From NCBI RefSeq assembly GCF_048771995.1, contig NC_133043.1, positions 8,202,501 through 8,266,500 of the forward strand: a stretch of 64,000 bases of DNA, written 5' to 3'. A program made the position numbers and the translations under genes. Each line of letters opens with the position of its first letter. Positions within the stretch are counted from its first letter, which is position 1. This DNA comes from Taeniopygia guttata. Its lineage: Eukaryota > Chordata > Aves > Passeriformes > Estrildidae. Positions 58,901-64,000 of the stretch are shown here, piece after piece. The notes under the pieces are model-generated. The model did no database searches, was not told the origin of the DNA, and saw only the letters and a program-made list of their open reading frames with translations.

Positions 58901-61900
58901 ATGTGAAGTAGCTTGGCCTTGAAAGTGGGTTTGGACTGATTTGGAATGAGGTGTTGTGCTAAATACAACCAATAACAATGCAAACAATGTCTCCAGCAGG
59001 GGAAGGAGGTTGGACTCTGCCTTTCCTCTGTGATTTCCATTCCATTTGTGGCCTTGGAGGGACTCCTGCCTGCTCTTCTGTGCACCTGCCTGTGGCTGCT
59101 CTGTGTTAATATCTGCTTTGTTCTCAAAGGAATGGTGGTCTCTAACCTGTCTTTTTGCACTTTTGCATTTCTCTTTCTCTCTCATCCCTCCCCTTTTCTC
59201 TCTGCTCTGCCTAATCTCTGTAGTTCTTGGGGACACATACAATATTCCTTTAGATCCCAGAGGTAAGCAAACTTACCCACACCTACCTGTTCATATTGCC
59301 TCAGACTCTGGTGATGGATGTTAATTCTTTATCCTCCAGCAGTTGTAAATAAATAAACACGTAATTGAAAAGGGGGAGAAGGGGAGGGTAAATAATCCTT
59401 GCCAGTGGGCCAGAGAGAATAGGGAGGGCTTGTCAGCAGCAGACAATGAGGGATGCCACAAGAACTGAAACAGGCTCAGGATGGCACAGATTCTCTTTGG
59501 CACAGGTAGCAGATTGGCCCAGCTGGTGTCGTGCTTTATCCCATGTGCACTCAGCTCCTCATTGTCCAGCTCCCAGCAACAGGAGCCTCAAGGCCTTTCC
59601 CATGGGGTGCTGGTGAACTCGGACCACCCGAGCTAGGTCTGACTGCCAAACTCTCTGGAGGGGGCAGGAGGAGGTGGCCATCCCACGTGTCTTGTGGGCC
59701 TCATGCCCACAAGCCCTTGAGGGCAGAAAGGCATCTCCAGACGGAGGAGCATGTGCCAGCCTGGAGTCTCAGTCCCTCCTAGAGCCAGGCAGGCCCTGTC
59801 AGCAACCATGGGGATGGCTGAAGCTTTCCAGAGCCCTTCTGCTTGTTTCAATTACTGTTGTGTGCTTGCTGTTAACAGCTCCAGCTCATTGTTCTCTGAT
59901 TGCCAGTTTCTAGTGCTTACCAACGCTTTTCAGGCTGGGGGAATGGATGGGGAGGAGGAGTTTTATGATTCTTTCTGATCAAAAGGATGTTCCCCGAGCA
60001 TCTGGAAGGAAAGGAGATATTTGTGCCGGGGTGCTCTGCACTGGATGCAGACACAAGGACTGAGGGGCAGAGCCCTTGCCCCCTGGATGAGCTGCTGACA
60101 GTGGGCTCTGAAGCAGGAGATATTTCACTGTCAGTGGGAGTTAATTCCATAGCAACAGGGATGAGGGATAGAGGCAGGCTGACTACACAACCCCCCTCTT
60201 CCCAGGGCATGTTAACTGGCCTAAGACTTTCCTTTCAGAGACCAGCTCCTCAGCCAGTAGCTACAGCTCAGAGTTCAGCAGGCGGCTGCTGAGCACCTAC
60301 ATATGTGAGTACCCTGCACACCTTTGCTGCCTTAGGATTTGAGCTTTTGTATTTTCATGTATTTGTAATCCTGCAATTCTTTAGTGTTTAAACTCCATAT
60401 ACCGTGTTAGCTACTACTTTCCCATTTTGGTCAGACAGAACAATTCCTCTCTAGTCCTGGCAATCAAGGCCGCCTCACTGCCTCAGGCCCTGAGAGATGT
60501 AAACAAAAGTGAGTTTACATCACTTTGTAATGTGAGCAAAACATTACAAAGTGATGTAAACTCACTTTGTAATGGGAGCAAACTTTGGGTAAATTACTTC
60601 ATTACCTGAAGCTGTAATTGGAAGATTTACCCCCAGTATGTAAATGGACCAAACTTATAAAACTGTGAAAATCTGTGACCCACTGTCCGTTTTTGGGTGT
60701 AGCCCCAGGGGAGGGGCTGGAATGTACCTGGAGGCCCTTCAGTAAATATAACTGCTTTTTATTATTTTAATTTTGTTGAGCCTCTGTTTTTAGGTAGCCC
60801 CTAGAAGGCATCAGCTTCCTGCTTCTGCCCCATGGACAAGCCTTTACTGGGCTCGTTCCTGGGTGAAAAGCACAGGCTGTGTCTCTTCTCCACGTGATCT
60901 TTCCACATTTGAGCTGGAGTCTGATGGGAAGGATGAAAAAAGGGTCAGACTGAGAGTTTGGCTGTTAGAGTAAGACAGGACAAAGCACAGTGCAGCAGCT
61001 CACTGTGCTGCAGAGCTGTTCCCTTAAACCTTTGTCACCTTCAACCCCATGAAGGCTCCCAGCTGCCAAAGGGGAGTTTTAAGGAAGTGACATCAGTGAT
61101 TTCTCTTTCTGTTACAACTGAGATCAGGTTCTTCAGCTTCTGAGACCTGAGCTTGCATTGTGGCAGGTTCTGGGAGTTCCTCTGAAGCCAAAGTGCACCT
61201 CCATTGTCAAGGCATGGAAGGCAGTAGTTTTCAGAGAGGCTCTGGTGACTTGCTGAAGAAAAATCTGTGTAAGGGCTGTTAAGTACATGTGATTGTAGCC
61301 TTTGTACAGGCAGTCAGGCACATGCTGTTCACTTTGCTGTGGGCCCACAGCTTGGTTTGCTTTGTCAATAATTAGTTTCAGTGCAAAACTTCTTGTTCTG
61401 TGTTTTTCCCTCTTTAAGGCAAAGTTCTGGGCAACCTGCAGCTTAACCTGCTTAGCAAATCCAAGGTTTATGAAGACCCAGCTTTGAGTGCCATTTTTCT
61501 GCATAACAACTACAACTACATTCTGAAATCTCTGGAGAAGTAAGTGTGTGTCCTGAGTGAATGTCCCTCAAGTCCAAGACTGAAAGGATGGTTTTGGAGC
61601 AGAGCTATGCATTGAGGACACTTACTTGCCAGCCTCATATCTGCTTTTTCTTCTGTCCTTGAAACTGCCTCTTTGAAGGTTTTGCAGTATTATAAGCCTC
61701 ATGTTACCTGAGAGTGGAAGATAAAAGCATTAGGAAATGCCTTAGGTTTTAGAGCATCCTTTGATCATGGGAGGATTGAGGATGCAGCTGTGGAAAGTAA
61801 CTCAGATTGCTTCTGTCTCGCAGTGTGCACATTTCAAGGAACATTTTATTGTGAAGGGCTGAAAGGAACTTGTTGATAGGGGTTGAAATGCTGCCATCCT

Positions 61901-63736
61901 GAGAGCAGCTGGCTCAGATGCTTCCTCAGGTTTCCTGCTCTTCCAGGTCTGAGCTGATCCAGCTGGTGGCTGTGACACAGAAAACAGCTGAGAGATCCTA
62001 CCGGGAGCTCATTGAGCAGCAGATCCAGACCTACCAGCGCAGGTCGGTGACATCCTCTGCCTCTGCCTTGCTTTTGTCATTTGGGAGCTCTTTGGGAGCT
62101 GCTGGAGCAGTGGGAGAGATTCACCTAAACCAGAAACTTGGCTAAAACCAAGGCGGAGTATGTCTGGTTTCCAAGCAGTTAATCCATCCTGGGAAGGGGT
62201 CACTGTGGGAAGTTTTGGGGTGTATATTGCCTGAGTTGGACTTTGGGTCACGGGTGAAGACAGAGGTGCTCTGTAGAGGTGTGAGTAACTCTGCTTCTCT
62301 CCCATCTCATTGCAAATGCAGCTGGTTGAAGGTGACAGATTACATCTCGGAGAGAAACCTGCCTGTCTTTCAGCCAGGAGTGAAGGTGAGAGGATGGGCA
62401 AGGATGGGCTTGACACAATGGAAGTTGCCAGAAACACCATCTCTTTTGTCATAAAAAATTCTCAGAAACCTTCTTCATGTGTCATGCCAGTATCACTCTG
62501 CAGAGTGACCACTGTGGCTGGCACAAGTGGACAGCAGCAGTGCCTTCTGATCCCCCTTGTCCTAGATTCATCCAAGTCTTTTAATCTCTGCCTCCATTCT
62601 TACATATTCACCAGAATATGGTGAGGCAGACGCCTCTATTCTGGATTTTCAAAACCCTGAGATGTTCCCTTGGAAAGGACTGGAAGCATGAAAAGTCTAT
62701 TTTATGTATGTTCTGGCTGAAGATTATCCTTGTTAAACCTACTTCAGCTGAGTGTGGTGTGTGCTGCTCTCTGCATCTGTCTCCTCACTGCTGGAGGAGA
62801 GGGAATCCAAACCAAGTGCTGGATATTGCTTAGGTTGGATGGGGAGTTGTGGGCAAACACTGGTGTTGGATATTTATTTCTGGAGATGAAATAAGATGCT
62901 TTCCCTCCTTGTTGCAGCTCAAGGACAAGGAGAGGCAGATGATAAAGGAGCGCTTTAAGGTGAGGAGGTGTTGGATGGTGTCAGAACATGCCCTGGTTGA
63001 TTGGGACACAGATCTGCCTGAGGAGGAGACCTCTTGGTGATCAGCAGGGAGGGGAAGGAGCATCAGACTGGATGTGGAGATGTGATTGCAGACGGGATGC
63101 TCACTGAGTTTCCCTTGGACAGGGTTTTAACGACGGGCTGGAGGAGCTGTGTAAGATCCAGAAGGCCTGGGCAATCCCAGACATGGAGCAACGGGACAAA
63201 ATCCGCCGGGCACAGAAAACCATTGTGAAAGAGACCTATGGTGCCTTTTTGAACAGGTGAGACCCCCTGCAGCACTGTCCTCTCCTCTTTGGGTTTACTG
63301 AGGTCTTTGGGGCCTTGCATCACCTGAGCAAGCCACTTTGCTATTGTCCTGTCTTAGCTTCTCTACTTTGCACACTCAGACATCCCCAAGCTGACCTTGA
63401 GTATTTGCAGGCATCTGCTGTCACCCTGATTCCTTGGTCAGTGAGCACAAAGCCCTGAGCCACTCTGGGCTGTTCATGTTTGTGAGGCCAGTTGTAACCA
63501 GGTCATTTGCTCTACACAGGATACTCTGTCACTGGAGTGGGGCGTGCTGGAGTGGGGCTGATTTGTGACAGAGGAGGGACCAGTGAGTCTCTTTGCTGTG
63601 TTCCAGTTATTTGTCACCTGTTTTCTTTTGTAGATTTGGCAACGTGCCCTTCACCAAGAACCCTGAGAAATACATCAAATACCAGGTTGACCAGGTGGGG
63701 GAGATGATTGAGAAGCTGTTTGACACATCAGCATAA
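43889..63736 (+). CDS. EXOC7: EXOC7 (Exo70), exocyst complex subunit (21 coding exons)
   Basis: Exons: 43889-43948, 44735-44800, 45055-45239, 45901-46006, 46497-46719, 47778-47945, 53422-53514, 54475-54558, 55738-55883, 56114-56266, 56682-56780, 57356-57418, 57743-57809, 59224-59262, 60239-60304, 61419-61539, 61947-62042, 62322-62385, 62918-62959, 63123-63256, 63634-63736. All are GT-AG and in phase. Without the 39-nt exon the protein is 712 residues; dropping the 93- and 84-nt cassettes too gives 653, the length of classic rat Exo70. The N-terminal coiled coil ([20 protein letters not shown] onward) precedes the rod of helical bundles. The C-terminus ([26 protein letters not shown]) carries the basic surface known to bind PI(4,5)P2. 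The protein tethers secretory vesicles to the plasma membrane with the other exocyst subunits, TC10 and Arp2/3. Confidence 0.97.
44735..47945 (+). CDS. EXOC7: EXOC7 coding exons 2-6
   Basis: Exons of 66, 185, 106, 223 and 168 nt encode about residues 21-269. Segments include [80 protein letters not shown] and [20 protein letters not shown]. They form the N-terminal coiled coil and first helical bundle. The last part is a lysine/proline-rich linker where the alternative exons enter. Introns of 95-1060 nt between them hold nothing recognised. Confidence 0.95.
47946..53421. other. EXOC7 intron 6
   Basis: At 5.5 kb this is the longest EXOC7 intron, and it precedes the first cassette exon. It holds a GT dinucleotide run at about 48937-48955 and no recognised gene, RNA or element. 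The sequence near 48900 has donor- and acceptor-like pieces but no conserved peptide. Confidence 0.4.
53422..53514 (+). CDS. EXOC7: EXOC7 cassette exon, 31 residues
   Basis: It encodes [20 protein letters not shown] then [10 protein letters not shown] plus the shared glycine. It is 93 nt, phase 1 at both ends. The same 31-residue insert distinguishes 684- and 653-residue mammalian Exo70 forms; as I recall, its use is switched in epithelial-mesenchymal transition by ESRP-type regulators. Confidence 0.93.
54475..54558 (+). CDS. EXOC7: EXOC7 cassette exon, 28 residues
   Basis: It encodes [20 protein letters not shown] and GDKHGPAA, matching human ISPGHEHDFRVKHLSEALND. It is 84 nt, phase 1 at both ends. 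The frame stays open upstream, so a longer form using another acceptor (for example at 54414) cannot be excluded; mammals have a longer version whose extra residues I do not see here. Confidence 0.88.
55738..57809 (+). CDS. EXOC7: EXOC7 coding exons 9-13
   Basis: Exons of 146, 153, 99, 63 and 67 nt encode the central helical bundles: [80 protein letters not shown] and [19 protein letters not shown]. These belong to the Pfam Exo70 domain. All are constitutive in mammals. Confidence 0.95.
59224..59262 (+). CDS. EXOC7: EXOC7 microexon, 13 residues
   Basis: A 39-nt exon encodes [13 protein letters not shown] between acceptor CTCTGTAG and donor GTAAGC, phase 1 at both ends. The same peptide occurs in some mammalian EXOC7 isoforms, inserted after LASQ. 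Its size and in-frame nature fit the neural microexon class, but the tissue cannot be told from sequence. Confidence 0.88.
60239..60304 (+). CDS. EXOC7: EXOC7 coding exon 15
   Basis: It encodes [20 protein letters not shown] then YI and the first base of a cysteine codon, following the LASQ junction or the microexon. Confidence 0.94.
60420..60811 (+). mobile_element. Probable solo LTR of an endogenous retrovirus
   Basis: An LTR-like block in the intron after exon 15. Its right end has a GC-rich piece, then AGTAAATATAACTGC with a T-rich tract and GTTGAGCCTCTG, which resembles the R-U5 part of passerine ERV LTRs from memory. No internal coding region is present. It contains a long perfect inverted repeat at 60506-60568. 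Left boundary and age are uncertain. Confidence 0.5.
60506..60568. repeat. Perfect 28-bp inverted repeat with 7-nt loop
   Basis: Arms 60506-60533 and 60541-60568 are exact reverse complements around the loop GAGCAAA. The phrase CACTTTGTAATG of the left arm recurs as a direct copy at 60564-60575. This pattern (copy, inverted copy, copy) is what a template switch during replication leaves. As RNA it would fold into a long hairpin. Confidence 0.93.
61419..63256 (+). CDS. EXOC7: EXOC7 coding exons 16-20
   Basis: Exons 61419-61539, 61947-62042, 62322-62385, 62918-62959 and 63123-63256 encode the C-terminal bundles: [100 protein letters not shown] and [15 protein letters not shown]. The lysines of the [10 protein letters not shown] helix are part of the known phosphoinositide-binding surface. 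Confidence 0.95.
63634..63736 (+). CDS. EXOC7: EXOC7 last coding exon
   Basis: It encodes [20 protein letters not shown] then [13 protein letters not shown] to TAA. The ending FDTSA is identical to mammals. Confidence 0.96.
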
Positions 63737-64000
63737 ATTTCCAGCTGTTGTGAATTCTCCAGCTGCCAAGTACAAGCCAGTGCTCTCTCAGCAACCCTGG
63801 GGACTCCCTTTCTCCCCTGCCCCATTGTGGTGGGTAGGGTGTTATACTTGTATTTATCAGATTTATAAACCTGTGGAAACACTAACTCCTGGCTGTCTTT
63901 GCTCTGGGTCCATGGGATAAGGCAAAGTCTGCCCTGTGGGCTCCTATGTTGGCACATCTGCCTCACCTGGGTTTGTATTAATGCCTTGATGTGCAGCAGA
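63737..64000 (+). other. EXOC7: EXOC7 3' UTR (partial)
   Basis: The UTR continues past the window edge; no AATAAA or common variant with a convincing downstream element is seen before 64000. Confidence 0.7.

Noticed and set aside
1-64000. A novel multi-gene, CRISPR, phage or secondary-metabolite-like system
   Set aside because: The window is ordinary avian chromosomal DNA with three well-known genes; no operon-like clusters or CRISPR-style spaced repeats were found, since the tandem arrays lack unique spacers.

Overview
The window is vertebrate nuclear DNA, almost certainly from a bird and probably a songbird. The genes are split by GT-AG introns, gene-rich parts have very high GC, promoters look like CpG islands, and there are CR1 LINE fragments and LTR remnants of an avian kind. 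Three genes lie head to tail on the + strand: RNF157 (coding 2354-23955), FOXJ1 (28343-32249) and EXOC7 (43889-63736). As I recall, human 17q25 carries the same neighbours in the same relative order. All three were identified by spliced translation matched to remembered mammalian proteins; no database search was run.

Layout. 1-2100: gene-free upstream DNA with one short CR1 scrap. 2101-2353: GC-box promoter and 5' leader of RNF157. 2354-23955: nineteen RNF157 coding exons (687 codons), with four tandem-repeat or LTR-like insertions in introns and a possible alternative last exon. 23956 to about 26065: 3' UTR. 26504-27213: a tandem array of GATAAG-type units directly before the FOXJ1 promoter. 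27240-27604: FOXJ1 promoter with two RFX X-box-like sites, a CCAAT box and a forkhead site, then a non-coding first exon. 28343-32249: two FOXJ1 coding exons (432 codons). 32250 to about 33870: 3' UTR. 33870-43660: about 10 kb without a gene, holding an AT-rich block, an 11-bp minisatellite, an LTR-like remnant and a CR1 fragment. 43663-43888: EXOC7 promoter with YY1 and NRF1 motifs. 43889-63736: twenty-one EXOC7 coding exons, three of them phase-matched cassettes (93, 84 and 39 nt). The EXOC7 3' UTR runs off the right edge.

The genes do not form a pathway. RNF157 is a cytosolic RING E3 ligase, FOXJ1 is the master transcription factor of motile ciliogenesis, and EXOC7 is the Exo70 subunit of the exocyst. 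I found no previously undescribed multi-gene system. The best leads are regulatory or structural: the GATA-motif array against the FOXJ1 promoter, the X-box pair, the RNF157 alternative C-terminus, an in-frame N-terminal extension that would remove the RNF157 myristoylation signal, the three EXOC7 cassettes, and a perfect 28-bp inverted repeat in an EXOC7 intron.
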